This document shows, in pieces, positions 1 through 11,061 of a DNA stretch of 64,000 bases; the stretch's first letter is position 1; every line of letters starts with the position of its first letter. The position numbers and the translations under genes are program-made. A model generated the notes under the pieces. That model saw only the letters and a program-made list of their open reading frames with translations, was not told where the DNA came from and did not search any database. Location of the stretch: the NCBI RefSeq assembly GCF_018390605.1, contig NZ_JAHBGD010000005.1, forward strand, positions 558,001 through 622,000, in the 5' to 3' direction. The DNA is from Ancylobacter defluvii (GTDB lineage Bacteria > Pseudomonadota > Alphaproteobacteria > Rhizobiales > Xanthobacteraceae).

Positions 1-1
1 C

Positions 2-329
2 GGCAGCGACCATACCAGCGTGATCGTCTCGCCCGCAGTGGAGATCGGCAGCCGCGTCACCCTCGACGATGCCATCCTGCGCCCGTTCCTGAGCGCCGGG
101 GCGAGCTTCAATTCCCACGCGTGTGTTGGAATCGAGCTTCGTCGGCGCAGGAGCCTCCGACGGCACCTTTCTGACCTGTCTGAACTCGCCCGAGGTCGTC
201 GGCAATTTCACGGCCGGTCTCACCTTCTATGCGGAGAACGGTTTTAAGGCGAAGGGGGAATATGCCCTGTCGGCCGGCGACTCGTTTGTTGGGCAGCGGG
301 CCAGCCTGCGCTTCGCCTATCACTTCTGA
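2..329 (+). pseudogene. Autotransporter beta-barrel C-terminal end, frameshifted, 5' end outside window
   Basis: Frame 2 from the window edge reads as autotransporter beta-domain sequence (VSPAVEIGSRV, LRPFLSAGASFNSHA). After about position 121 the homologous sequence continues in frame 3 (ESSFVGAGASDGTF, GFKAKGEYALSAGD) and ends RASLRFAYHF. A C-terminal aromatic residue, here Phe, is the usual signature of outer-membrane barrels. One missing base near 121-124 would restore a single frame, so this copy is broken unless the base is a sequence error. The family domain inserts in the outer membrane and exports an N-terminal passenger, which lies outside the window. The family call is good; whether the break is real is uncertain. 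Confidence 0.6.
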
Positions 330-911
330 GCGGTGCGGCAGGGTGAGCCGGTCGAAAGGCCTGGACGGCTTTTTGATCCTCCTCGGACTGTCAAAATGTC
401 CGCTTCGGGTAAGATGGGCTAAGCCTTCTACCGAATTCGCTGTTTTGCTGAAAACAGTTCCCTGTTCTTTGTACGCTGACACGGCATTCGATCATACGGG
501 TCGAGCGAGTGGACATTGCTGGAATGGGCGTTATTTCAGCCGTTTGGCGTCGGAGAGCGCGGCCTAGCTGCGCTGGAAATCGCCGGATTTCCGGGGAAAC
601 AGGGAACAGGTGGAGGACAGTTCTCACCACACCCATACTCGCCCATTTGCGGCCACATGATTCCTATCTGAACGTACTGGCCCGCTCGGCTCCTATATAA
701 AATACCCCCTCCTGCTAGACCTCTACACTCCTGCGCCTTGTGGAAATGGGCGGCTGAACAGGGCTTTGCCGCGCCGAATGAGGCGGCGGTGATATCAAGC
801 TCATTGCACAAGCCTGCGTCGATGCTACATTTCATGCAACTCATGAAACTCAGCCGTGCAGCCGCTTCGTGCCGGCGGCCGGCTCGTTCGGCTTCGGCCG
901 GGGATAAAATA
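330..911. other. Intergenic region upstream of ppx
   Basis: No convincing gene is seen in these 582 bases. It contains the inverted repeat described at 457-607 and an AT-rich TATAAAAT stretch at about 696-703 that could be a -10 element, without a clear partner -35. The reading frame of the downstream ppx gene is open back to 738, but that upstream part shows no family similarity that I recognise. Confidence 0.5.
457..607. repeat. Inverted repeat GTTCCCTGTT ... AACAGGGAAC
   Basis: GTTCCCTGTT at 457-466 and its exact reverse complement AACAGGGAAC at 598-607 flank about 130 bases. Both copies have A-rich flanks, with similarity extending slightly beyond the ten bases. The arms are too far apart for a simple terminator. 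From memory, similar CAGGGAA-rich repeats occur near rearranged DNA in Bradyrhizobium-like genomes, but I cannot check this here. Function unknown. Confidence 0.45.
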
Positions 912-2036
912 ATGGTCGACGAGACCCACAAACCGGCAGATCTCCGGCCGGCGGGGGTGCCGTGCAGGGAAGAGCCGCCGCATGCGCGTCATCGGTCGCG
1001 CCATTGGCATGGGCGGCGCAGTGACGGCACCGTTGCCGACCGGCAATCCAGCGATTCGTGTTACGCCGCGCTCGATCTCGGCACCAATAATTGCCGCCTG
1101 CTGGTCGCCCGCCCGACATCCGGCGGTTTCCGCGTCGTCGACGCCTTCTCGCGAATCGTACGTCTGGGCGAGGGACTGATCGGATCCGGCCGCCTTGGCG
1201 AGACCGCGATGACCCGCGCGGTCGAGGCGCTGAGCGTCTGCGCCTCCAAACTGTCGGTGCGACGGATCGCCGGCCAGCGCCTCATCGCCACCGAAGCCTG
1301 CCGTTCGGCCGCCAATGGCGATGCCTTCATCGCCCGCGTCGAGGCGGAAACCGGCCTCAAACTGGAAATCGTCGATCGCGAGACCGAGGCACGCCTCGCC
1401 GCCGCCGGTTGCACGCCGCTGGTCGATCCGTCTTCCGATGGCGCGTTGCTGTTCGATATCGGCGGCGGTTCGACCGAGGTGGTCTGGCTCGATCGCGTGG
1501 AGACCCGCGACGGGGGACCGCCGGCGGCGATCATCCGCGCCTGGGTATCGGTGCCGCTCGGCGTCGTCACGGTGGCCGAACGCCACGGCGGCGTGATGGT
1601 GACGCGCGATGGCTTCGAGGCGATGGTGAACGAGTTCCGTCCGCATCTCGACGGCTTCGTGAAGGCCGTCGGGCCGCATGATTGCGGTCGGCTGCATCTG
1701 CTCGGCACATCCGGCACCGTCACCACCATCGCCGGCGTTCACCTCGACCTGCCGCGCTACGACCGGTCGCAGGTCGATGGCACCTGGCTTGATGCGCTGC
1801 AGGTTGGCTGCGTGGTGGACCGGTTGCTTGCCATGCCGTTTTCCGAGCGTGTCGCCAATCCCTGTATCGGCGCCGAGCGGGCGGATCTCGTGCTCGCCGG
1901 CTGCGCGATTCTGGAAGCGGTGCGCCGGGCGTTCCCTTGTGATCGTCTTCGTGTTGCCGACCGTGGCTTGCGCGAAGGCATTCTGGTCGAGTTGATGCGT
2001 GCCGATCGCGTCTGGTGTAGCGGAGCCTATCGATGA
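912..2036 (+). CDS. ppx: Ppx/GppA family exopolyphosphatase
   Basis: Predicted to hydrolyse inorganic polyphosphate or pppGpp in the cytoplasm. The ASKHA-fold phosphate-binding motif is [16 protein letters not shown] near residue 50, followed by [15 protein letters not shown] and [13 protein letters not shown], all characteristic of Ppx/GppA. The C terminus carries [11 protein letters not shown]. At 374 residues it matches the short alphaproteobacterial form without the extra HD-like domain of longer enzymes. ATG 912 is chosen because GGGGA lies a few bases upstream and it leaves a modest N-terminal extension; the frame is open further upstream. The stop overlaps the rlmE start (ATGA), so the two are co-translated. 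Confidence 0.88.
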   Translation: MVDETHKPADLRPAGVPCREEPPHARHRSRHWHGRRSDGTVADRQSSDSCYAALDLGTNNCRLLVARPTSGGFRVVDAFSRIVRLGEGLIGSGRLGETAMTRAVEALSVCASKLSVRRIAGQRLIATEACRSAANGDAFIARVEAETGLKLEIVDRETEARLAAAGCTPLVDPSSDGALLFDIGGGSTEVVWLDRVETRDGGPPAAIIRAWVSVPLGVVTVAERHGGVMVTRDGFEAMVNEFRPHLDGFVKAVGPHDCGRLHLLGTSGTVTTIAGVHLDLPRYDRSQVDGTWLDALQVGCVVDRLLAMPFSERVANPCIGAERADLVLAGCAILEAVRRAFPCDRLRVADRGLREGILVELMRADRVWCSGAYR

Positions 2037-2749
2037 ACGAACGGGTACCCGGAAAGGGGCCGGGCGCGACCCGTGGCGAGGCGCGGCCGCTGAAGGTGCG
2101 GTTGAAGAAGGCGCGCTCGCTGTCGACCTCGTCGCAGAAATGGCTGCAGCGGCAGCTGAACGATCCCTATGTCGCGCGGGCCAAGCGCGAGGGGTGGCGT
2201 TCGCGTGCAGCCTTCAAGCTGATCGAGATCGACGAGAAGATGAAGCTGCTTCGCCCCGGCCTTCGGGTGGTCGATCTCGGCGCGGCGCCGGGCGGCTGGA
2301 GCCAGGTGGCGTCGCAGAAAGTGAAGGCCGAGGACGGCCACGGCAAGGTGGTGGCGATCGACCTTCTGGAGATCGATCCCATTGCCGGCGTCGACTTCGC
2401 CCAACTCGATTTTCTCAAGGATGATGCGCCCGCGAAACTCAAGGAGATGCTGGGCGGCGAGGCCGATCTGGTGCTCTCCGACATGGCGGCCAATGCTACC
2501 GGGCACAGGGCGACCGACCATCTGCGGATCGTCGGCCTTGTCGAGCTCGCCATCGACTTCGCGCGGCAGGTACTGGCGCCGGGCGGCGCGTTCGTCGCCA
2601 AAGTGTTCCAGGGCGGCACCGAGAATAGCCTCCTCGCCGAGCTTAAGCGCGACTTCACGACAGTGAAGCATGTCAAGCCGCAGGCGAGCCGGGCGAACTC
2701 CTCCGAGCTATATGTGGTCGCCACCGGCTTTCGTGGGCGTCAGGACTGA
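2033..2749 (+). CDS. rlmE: 23S rRNA (uridine-2552-2'-O)-methyltransferase RlmE
   Basis: 238 residues. Transfers a methyl group from SAM to the 2'-O of U2552 in the 23S A loop, a late step in 50S assembly. Visible family motifs are [13 protein letters not shown], the SAM site [29 protein letters not shown], and FVAKVFQGG near the end; the K-D-K-E catalytic tetrad residues fall in these blocks. The N terminus is basic ([13 protein letters not shown]), as in alphaproteobacterial RlmE. The start overlaps the ppx stop by four bases. This ppx-rlmE pairing is common in Hyphomicrobiales. Confidence 0.96.
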   Translation: MNERVPGKGPGATRGEARPLKVRLKKARSLSTSSQKWLQRQLNDPYVARAKREGWRSRAAFKLIEIDEKMKLLRPGLRVVDLGAAPGGWSQVASQKVKAEDGHGKVVAIDLLEIDPIAGVDFAQLDFLKDDAPAKLKEMLGGEADLVLSDMAANATGHRATDHLRIVGLVELAIDFARQVLAPGGAFVAKVFQGGTENSLLAELKRDFTTVKHVKPQASRANSSELYVVATGFRGRQD

Positions 2750-2756
2750 CGCCCAC
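2733..2756. terminator. Hairpin between convergent rlmE and MFS genes
   Basis: GTGGGCGTCA, a four-base loop GGAC, then TGACGCCCAC form a perfect 10-bp stem. It overlaps the rlmE stop codon and ends just before the stop of the convergent MFS gene at 2762. There is no long T run on either side, so it may end transcription bidirectionally only in part. Confidence 0.65.
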
Positions 2757-2761
2757 AGCCC

Positions 2762-4198
2762 TCAGGCGGTGCTGCCCATCTCGCCCGGTGCCTCCGTTGG
2801 CACCGCCGGCTTGCTGCCGGGCTTGCGCGCGAGTTCAGCGCCGGCGTCGTCCGGCAGGCGCAGGAAGAAGAACACCGAGCACACCGCGATCAGCGCGACC
2901 ACGGTGAAGGCGACGCTGAAATCCTCCAGTTGGATGGTGCCGTCGCCCCGCCAGGACCGCATGCCGTCGAGGATCAGCGCAGCCACCGCGACACCGGTGG
3001 AAATCGAGACCTGCTGCGCCACGCTGGCGAAGCTGGTGGCGCGGCTCATCGCCTCGTTGGAGATGTCGGCATAGGACAGCGCATTGGTGCTGGTGAACTG
3101 CAGCGAGCGGAAGAAGCCGCCGAACAGCAGAACGCCGATCAGGATCAGATGCGGCATGTCTGGCCGGAAGAACGCGGCGATGCCGATGAAGACCGAGGCG
3201 ATGAAGCAGTTCACGATCAGCACCCGGCGGAAGCCGAAGGCGCGGATGATCGGTGCCGCGGTGAACTTCATCGTCATGGCGCCTGCCGCCGAGGCGAAGG
3301 TGATCAGGCCCGAAGCGAAGGGCGTCATGCCGAAGCCGAGTTGCAGCATCAGCGGCAGGAGGAAGGGCAGGGCGCCGATGCCGACGCGGAACAGCGAAGC
3401 GCCGACGACGCCGGCGAAAAAGGTCGGGACCTTCAACAGCGACAGGTCGAGGATCGGACGATCGGTATGCCGCGCGTGCCGCACATAGAAGAACATCGCA
3501 ACGGCGCCGACTGCGATCACCGAAAGCGCCATCCACGGTGCCACGGCGTGCTGTCCCAGCAGCGCGAAGCCGAAGACGAGGCCGGCAAGGCCGATGCCCG
3601 ACAGCACCATGCCGTGCAGGTCAAACGGGGGCACATCCTCCTCGCGGATGTCCGGGATGAACAGCGAAGCGAGAACGACGCCGAGCAGGCCGATCGGGAT
3701 GTTCAGGAAGAAGATCAGGCGCCAGTCGAAATAGGTGGTGATGAAGCCGCCGATGGGCGGGCCGAGCACCGGGCCGAGCAAGGCGGGCACGGTCAGCCAG
3801 GCCAATGCCGAGACGATCTCGCCCTTTGGTACGGTGCGCAGGATGACGAGGCGCCCCACCGGCACCATCATCGCCCCGCCCATGCCCTGGATGATGCGGT
3901 AGATCACGAAATCGGTCAGCGAGGTGGCGAGGCCGCAGAGCAGCGAGCCGATGGTGAACACGACGATGGCGGCGCGGAACACTGTGCGCGAGCCGAAGCG
4001 GTCGGCAAACCAGCCGCTCGCCGGGATGAACACCGCGAGGCTGAGCAGATAGGAGGTGAGGGCCAGCTTCAGCGAGATCGGGTCTTCGTGGAGGTCGATG
4101 GCGATGGCCGGCAGCGAGGTGGAAATCACCGTCGAATCAAGCTGTTCCATGAACAACGCGCAGGCGACGATGAGCGGGACGAGACGTTCGGGGCGCAC
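2762..4198 (-). CDS. DHA2 (EmrB/QacA) family MFS drug exporter
   Basis: 478 residues, inner-membrane proton-driven exporter of the 14-helix DHA2 family. The start MRPERLVPLIVACALFMEQL leads into helix 1 with the D-S-T-x-x-x-x-S-L-P pattern (LDSTVISTSLPAIA). Helices 2-4 contain WFADRFGSRTVF (motif A) and RIIQGMGGAMMVPVGR (motif B). Motif C-like PALLGPVLGPPIGGF follows. Such proteins expel drugs or other amphipathic compounds; the substrate cannot be told from sequence. It stands alone, convergent with rlmE and divergent from guaB, with no adjacent MFP or TetR gene. Confidence 0.9.
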   Translation of the reverse strand: MRPERLVPLIVACALFMEQLDSTVISTSLPAIAIDLHEDPISLKLALTSYLLSLAVFIPASGWFADRFGSRTVFRAAIVVFTIGSLLCGLATSLTDFVIYRIIQGMGGAMMVPVGRLVILRTVPKGEIVSALAWLTVPALLGPVLGPPIGGFITTYFDWRLIFFLNIPIGLLGVVLASLFIPDIREEDVPPFDLHGMVLSGIGLAGLVFGFALLGQHAVAPWMALSVIAVGAVAMFFYVRHARHTDRPILDLSLLKVPTFFAGVVGASLFRVGIGALPFLLPLMLQLGFGMTPFASGLITFASAAGAMTMKFTAAPIIRAFGFRRVLIVNCFIASVFIGIAAFFRPDMPHLILIGVLLFGGFFRSLQFTSTNALSYADISNEAMSRATSFASVAQQVSISTGVAVAALILDGMRSWRGDGTIQLEDFSVAFTVVALIAVCSVFFFLRLPDDAGAELARKPGSKPAVPTEAPGEMGSTA

Positions 4199-5994
<1,796 letters not shown>

Positions 5995-6055
5995 CGAAAG
6001 CGCCGTCGGGAACCGGCTTCCCGGCGGCGAGCTCTCATGCCCGGGGCTTCGACGC

Positions 6056-6493
6056 ATGACCTACGCCGCGATCCTGATGCCGGTCTTCGCGATGGTGCTG
6101 CTCACCTTCGTGGTGCTACTGCGACTGGGTTACCTGCGTGGGCAGGCGGTGAGGGCCGGATTGGTCACTGACCGCGAGGGCGCGGTGACCGGTGATGAGA
6201 CCGTCTGGCCGATCAAGGTGCGGCAGGCTTCCAAGAGCCTGCGCAACCAGTTCGAGATGCCGGTTCTGTTCTATGTGCTGAGCCTGCTGGTGCTGGTGAC
6301 GCGCAAGGCCGATTTTCTCTATATCGTCCTCGCCTGGATCTTCGTCGTCAGCCGCTGGGTCCATGCCAGCATTCATTGCGGACCGAACGCCATTGGTCCG
6401 CGCTTCGCCGCCTTTTTCATCGGTGTGCTCGTGCTGATAGTGATGTGGTTGCAATTCGCGGCTTCCATCATCTTCGCGCCGATCATGCCGTGA
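6056..6493 (+). CDS. MAPEG family membrane protein
   Basis: 145 residues with about four hydrophobic segments (AAILMPVFAMVLLTFVVLL, MPVLFYVLSLLVLV, FLYIVLAWIFVVSRWVHASIH, FAAFFIGVLVLIVMWLQFAA). The pattern N-Q-F-E-M-P-V-L-F-Y and SRWVHASIH is typical of bacterial MAPEG proteins, related to microsomal glutathione transferases. The enzyme activity in bacteria is largely unproved, so a glutathione-dependent role is only suggested. It sits 15 bases before the rRNA methyltransferase gene and is probably co-transcribed with it. Confidence 0.85.
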   Translation: MTYAAILMPVFAMVLLTFVVLLRLGYLRGQAVRAGLVTDREGAVTGDETVWPIKVRQASKSLRNQFEMPVLFYVLSLLVLVTRKADFLYIVLAWIFVVSRWVHASIHCGPNAIGPRFAAFFIGVLVLIVMWLQFAASIIFAPIMP

Positions 6494-6508
6494 CTTCCGG
6501 ATCGTGAC

Positions 6509-7810
6509 ATGACCCCTGCCGCGCGGCTCGCCGCTGCCATCGATATCGTCAACGCCATCGCCGCCGATCGGCGCCCGGCTTCCGAGGTGCTGAAGGAATG
6601 GGGCCGCGGCCACCGCTTCGCCGGCTCGGGCGACCGGGCGGCGATCGCCGCGCTGGTTTATGATGTCGAGCGCCGCAAGGCGTCCTCCGCCTTCCTGATG
6701 GGCGCGGAGGAGGGGCGGGCGCTGGCGCTCGGTGCGCTGAAGCTCGCGCGCGGGCTGGATGTCGCGGCGATTGCCGCGCTCTGCGACGGTTCGCGCTTTG
6801 CGCCGGCGCCGTTGAGCGAGGACGAGCGGCAGCGGCTGGAGACGGGCAGCCTCGATGGTGCGCCCGCTCATGTCGCGGGCGACTATCCCGAGTGGCTCGA
6901 TACCGGCCTGGCCGCGGTGTTCGGCGAGGCGCGCGCCGCCGAGGGGCAGGCGCTGGCCGAGCGGGCGCCGCTCGACCTGCGCGTCAACACGCTCAAGGCC
7001 GATCCTGCCAAGGCGACCGAGGCGTTGGCTCATCTCAATCCGTCGGCGACCGACTGGTCGCCGCTTGCCCTGCGGATCGGCTTCGAGGCGGACGGCAAGG
7101 CACACTCGCTGACCGCCGAGCCGGCCTTCATCAAGGGGCAGGTGGAAATTCAGGACGAAGGCTCGCAGATCGCCGCCATCCTCGCCGCTCCGCCGCGTGG
7201 CGGGCAGGTGCTGGACCTGTGCGCCGGGGGTGGCGGCAAGACGCTGGAACTGGCGGCGCTGATGGACAATGCCGGCCAGCTCTACGCCTATGACAGCGAC
7301 ATGCGCCGACTTGCGCCGATCCACGAGCGCCTGCAGCGCGCCGGGGTGCGCAATGTGCAGGTGCGCACCCCGCGCAAGGCCGCCGACGTGATTGGCGACC
7401 TCGAAGGCCGCATGGACCTCGTGCTGGTCGACGCGCCCTGCACCGGCACCGGCACCTGGCGGCGCAACCCGGATGCCAAATGGCGCATCCGCCCCGGCGC
7501 CCTTGCCGAGCGGCAGCGCGACCAGATCGAGGTGCTCGACGCCGCCGTCCGTTTCGTCAAGCCGGGCGGGCGCATCGCTTACGTCACCTGCTCGCTGCTC
7601 GATGAGGAGAATGGCGGGCAGATACGTGCCTTCCTCGCCCGCCATCCCGATTTCCACGTCGTGCCGGTCGAGGATACCGTGCTGGCGCTCGGCGAGCGCG
7701 GCATTCGCCTCAAGCAGGCGGCGCTGGTGAGCCCGGAAGGACTGCTGCTGACCCCGCGCCGCACCGGCACCGATGGCTTCTTCGTCAGCGTGCTTGCGCG
7801 TGCCGCCTGA
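6509..7810 (+). CDS. RsmB/NOP family rRNA cytosine-C5 methyltransferase
   Basis: 433 residues. SAM-dependent RNA m5C methyltransferase. The N-terminal part resembles the NusB-like RNA-binding domain of RsmB (residues 1-130), then a methyltransferase fold. Motif I is VLDLCAGGGGKTLELAAL. Motif IV is VLVDAPCTGTGTWRRNPD, whose PC cysteine releases the product. Motif VI is AYVTCSLLDEENG, whose TC cysteine is the nucleophile. Alphaproteobacterial genomes often have several such paralogues, so 16S C967 specificity is likely but not certain. The gene lies between the MAPEG gene and guaA. Confidence 0.9.
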   Translation: MTPAARLAAAIDIVNAIAADRRPASEVLKEWGRGHRFAGSGDRAAIAALVYDVERRKASSAFLMGAEEGRALALGALKLARGLDVAAIAALCDGSRFAPAPLSEDERQRLETGSLDGAPAHVAGDYPEWLDTGLAAVFGEARAAEGQALAERAPLDLRVNTLKADPAKATEALAHLNPSATDWSPLALRIGFEADGKAHSLTAEPAFIKGQVEIQDEGSQIAAILAAPPRGGQVLDLCAGGGGKTLELAALMDNAGQLYAYDSDMRRLAPIHERLQRAGVRNVQVRTPRKAADVIGDLEGRMDLVLVDAPCTGTGTWRRNPDAKWRIRPGALAERQRDQIEVLDAAVRFVKPGGRIAYVTCSLLDEENGGQIRAFLARHPDFHVVPVEDTVLALGERGIRLKQAALVSPEGLLLTPRRTGTDGFFVSVLARAA

Positions 7811-7900
7811 GACCGATTGCCGCCCGGGCCCTCGTGGCTCGGCGGTTCGTGCCTTACCGAGACTGTGGACGTGAAACCGGACAGCGTTTAGAAGCCCGCC

Positions 7901-9475
7901 ATGACAGACACCGCTGACATCCCCTCCCATCACGATAGCCTGCTGATCATCGACTTCGGCTCGCAGGTCACTCAGCTCATTGCCCGCCGCGTGCGCGAGG
8001 CTGGCGTCTATTGCGAGATCCACCCCTTCCAGAACGCCGCCGAGGCGTTCGAGCGGCTGAAGCCCAAGGGCGTGATCTTCTCCGGCGGACCGGATTCGGT
8101 CATCCGCGAGGGTAGCCCGCGCGCGCCGCAGGTGGTGTTCGACAGCGGCGTGCCGATCCTCGGCATCTGCTACGGCCAGCAGACGCTCGCCACCCAGCTC
8201 GGCGGCGTCGTCGAGGGCGGCCATGCCGCCGAGTTCGGTCGGGCGGATGTCGAGATCAAGGCGGCGAGCCCGCTGTTCGAGGGCTTCTGGGAAGTCGGCA
8301 AGCGCTACCCCGTGTGGATGAGCCATGGCGACCGGGTGACGAAGCTGCCCGAGGGCTTCGAGGTGATCGCCACCTCGGAGAATGCTCCCTTCGCCATCGC
8401 TGCCGACGAGAGCCGCCGCTACTACACGACCATGTTCCACCCCGAGGTGGTGCACACGCCGCAGGGCGGCAAGCTGCTCTCCAATTTCGTGCACAACATC
8501 GTCGGTCTGAAGACGGACTGGACCATGGCGGCCTTCCGCGAGGAGGCAATCAAGCGGATCCGCGAGCAGGTCGGCTCGGAAAAGGTGATCTGCGGCCTGT
8601 CCGGCGGCGTCGATTCCTCGGTGGCGGCGGTGCTGATCCACGAGGCGATCGGCGACCAGCTTACCTGCGTGTTCGTCGATCACGGCCTGCTGCGCCTCGG
8701 CGAGGCGGAGAAGGTGGTGACGCTGTTCCGCGACAGCTACAACATCCCGCTGGTGCATGTGGACGCCGAGGAAATGTTCCTCAAGGCGCTGGAGGGCGTC
8801 AGCGATCCCGAGGTCAAACGCAAGACCATCGGCAAGCTGTTCATCGACGTCTTCGAGGCCGAGGCCAAGAAGATCGGCGGCGCCGCCTTCCTCGCCCAGG
8901 GCACGCTGTATCCCGACGTGATCGAGAGCGTCAGCTTCACCGGCGGTCCGTCGGTGACGATCAAGAGCCACCACAATGTCGGCGGCTTGCCCGAGCGGAT
9001 GAACATGAAGCTCGTCGAGCCACTGCGCGAGCTGTTCAAGGACGAGGTGCGCGTACTCGGCCGCGAGCTCGGCCTGCCGGAAGTGTTCGTCGGCCGCCAT
9101 CCTTTCCCGGGCCCCGGCCTTGCCATTCGCTGCCCGGGCGAGATCACCCGCGAGAAGCTGGACATCCTTCGTCTTGCCGACGAGATCTATCTCGAAGAAA
9201 TCCGCCGCGGCGGGCTTTACGACGTGATCTGGCAGGCTTTCGCGGTGATCCTGCCGGTGAAGACCGTTGGCGTGATGGGTGACTATCGCACCTATGACTA
9301 TGTGGTGGGACTGCGGGCCGTGACATCGGTGGATGGCATGACGGCGGATTTCTATCCGTTCGACATGGCGTTCCTCGGCCGGGTGGCCACGCGGATCGTC
9401 AACGAGGTGAAGGGCGTGAACCGCGTGGTCTACGACGTGACGTCGAAGCCGCCTGGGACGATCGAGTGGGAATGA
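7901..9475 (+). CDS. guaA: GMP synthase (glutamine-hydrolysing) GuaA
   Basis: 524 residues. Aminates XMP to GMP using glutamine and ATP. The class I amidotransferase domain (about 15-205) shows [26 protein letters not shown] with the nucleophilic Cys, and [11 protein letters not shown] with the His-Glu pair. The ATP-pyrophosphatase domain carries the P-loop [14 protein letters not shown]. The C-terminal dimerisation domain ends in [10 protein letters not shown], the conserved end of the family. The 3' end of guaA is a known integration site for genomic islands, and a broken integrase gene follows directly downstream. Confidence 0.97.
   Translation: MTDTADIPSHHDSLLIIDFGSQVTQLIARRVREAGVYCEIHPFQNAAEAFERLKPKGVIFSGGPDSVIREGSPRAPQVVFDSGVPILGICYGQQTLATQLGGVVEGGHAAEFGRADVEIKAASPLFEGFWEVGKRYPVWMSHGDRVTKLPEGFEVIATSENAPFAIAADESRRYYTTMFHPEVVHTPQGGKLLSNFVHNIVGLKTDWTMAAFREEAIKRIREQVGSEKVICGLSGGVDSSVAAVLIHEAIGDQLTCVFVDHGLLRLGEAEKVVTLFRDSYNIPLVHVDAEEMFLKALEGVSDPEVKRKTIGKLFIDVFEAEAKKIGGAAFLAQGTLYPDVIESVSFTGGPSVTIKSHHNVGGLPERMNMKLVEPLRELFKDEVRVLGRELGLPEVFVGRHPFPGPGLAIRCPGEITREKLDILRLADEIYLEEIRRGGLYDVIWQAFAVILPVKTVGVMGDYRTYDYVVGLRAVTSVDGMTADFYPFDMAFLGRVATRIVNEVKGVNRVVYDVTSKPPGTIEWE
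9456..9475 (+). other. Possible integrase attachment site (guaA 3' end)
   Basis: The last bases of guaA (GGACGATCGAGTGGGAATGA) are the kind of sequence used as attB by guaA-targeting islands. The integrase remnant begins 295 bases downstream. I found no second copy of this sequence elsewhere in the window, so the site is inferred from position only. Confidence 0.3.
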
Positions 9476-9769
9476 TTCAGGCCCATCCGAACGCCGCCGA
9501 TTTTACGCTGTGATACGACCTAACACACTGTAAACAAAAATAAATTCCTCCTATTCCTATCGACATCTATCGTTGAGCATAGATCGCGTTCGGCGGCCTC
9601 GCTGACGGGCCTCGCCCCCATTGATCAACCGGAAAATCGAAAGTACCGTCAGGAGAAATGAGGCTCGTGACGGTACTTTTTTCGATATAAGTCGCTGAAG
9701 TATAAGCGTTTTCTACGCCATCGGCCTCCAAAAACCGCGTGACGGTACTTTTCCGCGAGGAGACCCGAA
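9476..9769. repeat. Intergenic region with three copies of TGACGGTACTTTT
   Basis: A comparatively AT-rich stretch. TGACGGTACTTTT occurs at 9668-9680 and 9740-9752, and as an inverted copy (AAAGTACCGTCA) at 9640-9651. The inverted copy and the first direct copy, with their ATCGAAA/TTTCGAT flanks, make a hairpin-capable palindrome around 9635-9686. The last copy ends just before the integrase ribosome binding site at 9757-9763. These may be arm-type integrase sites or an operator controlling int; that is inference. Confidence 0.6.
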
Positions 9770-11025
9770 ATGTTGACCGATGCAGCACTCAAGTGCTTGA
9801 AACCAAAAAGCCAAAATGTAGAAGGTATCAGATCGTGACGGCATGTATGTGCGCGTCGCGCCGTCGGGCGCCATCTCGTTCAGGCTCGACTATCGGCTGA
9901 ATGGCAGACGGGAGACCGTTTATCTCGGTAGGTATGCCCGTGACGGAATATCGCTCGCCAGAGCTCGCGAGCTATGCATCGACGCGCGGCGTGCGATCGC
10001 CGAAGGGGGGCCCCGCCATCGAGAAGCAGCGGGAGAAGCGTCGGATCAAGGAAGCAAAGAGCTTCGGCGAATTCGGCGAGAAATGGCTGACCAATGCGAC
10101 CATGGCCGACAGCACGCGCGCTATGCGTCGCTCGATCTTCGAGCGCGAGCTCATGCCCGTCTGGCGGAATCGTCTCCTGACAGAGATCACACCTGACGAC
10201 CTGCGCGCTCACTGCGGCAAGATCGTCGAACGGGGAGCGCCAGCGACCGCCATCCACGTGAGGGATATCCTGAAGCAGATCTACGGCTTCGCCATTCTCC
10301 ACGGTGAGAGGGTCGCCAACCCGGCCGATGACGTCGGCCCGGCCTCGATCGCCACTTTTACGCCGAAGGACCGCGCACTCTCGCCCGCCGAGATCCGCAT
10401 CATGTTCAAACAACTCGAGCATGTCGCGACGCTGCCGACGAGCCGCCTTGGCATGAAGCTTTACCTCCTCACCATGGTTCGGAAAAGCGAGCTGCAGGAT
10501 GCGGTGTGGGACGAGATCGATTTCGACAACGCCGTCTGGACCATCCCGAAGGAGCGCATGAAGCGGTCGAAGCCGCACAATGTCTATCTGTGCCGGCAGA
10601 CCCTCGACATCACGATCGCGCTCAAGACCTGTTCCGGCAACTCCCGATATCTGTTGCCGTCCCGGTACGACGCGGACGCGCCAACGTCTCGCGCGACCTT
10701 CAACCGGATCACCTATACCGTCGTCGAACAGGCCAAGAAGGAGGGGCTGCCGCTGGAGCCTTTCACGGTCCATGATCTGCGGCGAACGGGCTCGACGCTG
10801 CTCAATGAGTTGGGCTTCAACAGCGACTGGATCGAAAAGTGCCTGGCGCACGAGGACGGGCGTTCATCGCGCGGCGTCTATAACAAGGCCGAGTATGAGA
10901 TGCAGCGCCGGCATATGATGCGGGAGTGGGTGGATACCGTTGATGCTTGGGTCGACGGTCGGAAGCATGCTCCCACGCTTCTGCCGCCAGCTATGCCCTT
11001 GATGGAGATTGATCCCGCCCTTTGA
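9770..11025 (+). pseudogene. P4-type tyrosine integrase, two frameshifts
   Basis: Site-specific recombinase of the DUF4102/phage P4 family, apparently dead. ATG 9770 has GAGGAG seven bases upstream and begins MLTDAALKCLKPKSQ. The family sequence then moves to frame 3 near 9815-9821 (VSDRDGMYVRVAPSGAISF, then ETVYLGRYARDG). It moves again to frame 1 at the G6C4 run near 10008-10017 (AIEKQREKRRIKEAKSF). Each break looks like one extra base. The catalytic domain in frame 1 keeps the first Arg region (LLTMVRKSELQDAVW), HDLRRTGSTLLNELG and an LAHEDG block, and a Tyr lies in VYNKAEYEMQRRH. Full length would be about 415 residues. It sits next to guaA, as island integrases often do. Confidence 0.85.
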
Positions 11026-11061
11026 CCGGTCGGGTTTTGCGCTTGGTGACGTCAGAGTGCT

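Noticed and set aside
738-911. N-terminal extension of the ppx reading frame
   Set aside because: The frame is open from 738, but the extra residues show no family similarity; ATG 912 has a better ribosome binding site.
6116-9100. Very long open frame on the minus strand opposite the RsmB-like gene and guaA
   Set aside because: It is antisense to recognised genes; long antisense frames are common in high-GC codon use, and the translation shows no family motif.
9640-9752. Short repeats considered as a CRISPR remnant
   Set aside because: Only three copies, one inverted, of uneven spacing, and no cas genes.
9567-9788. Minus-strand small frame with repeated KSTVT
   Set aside because: The peptide repeats come from the TGACGGTACTTTT DNA repeats, not from a gene.
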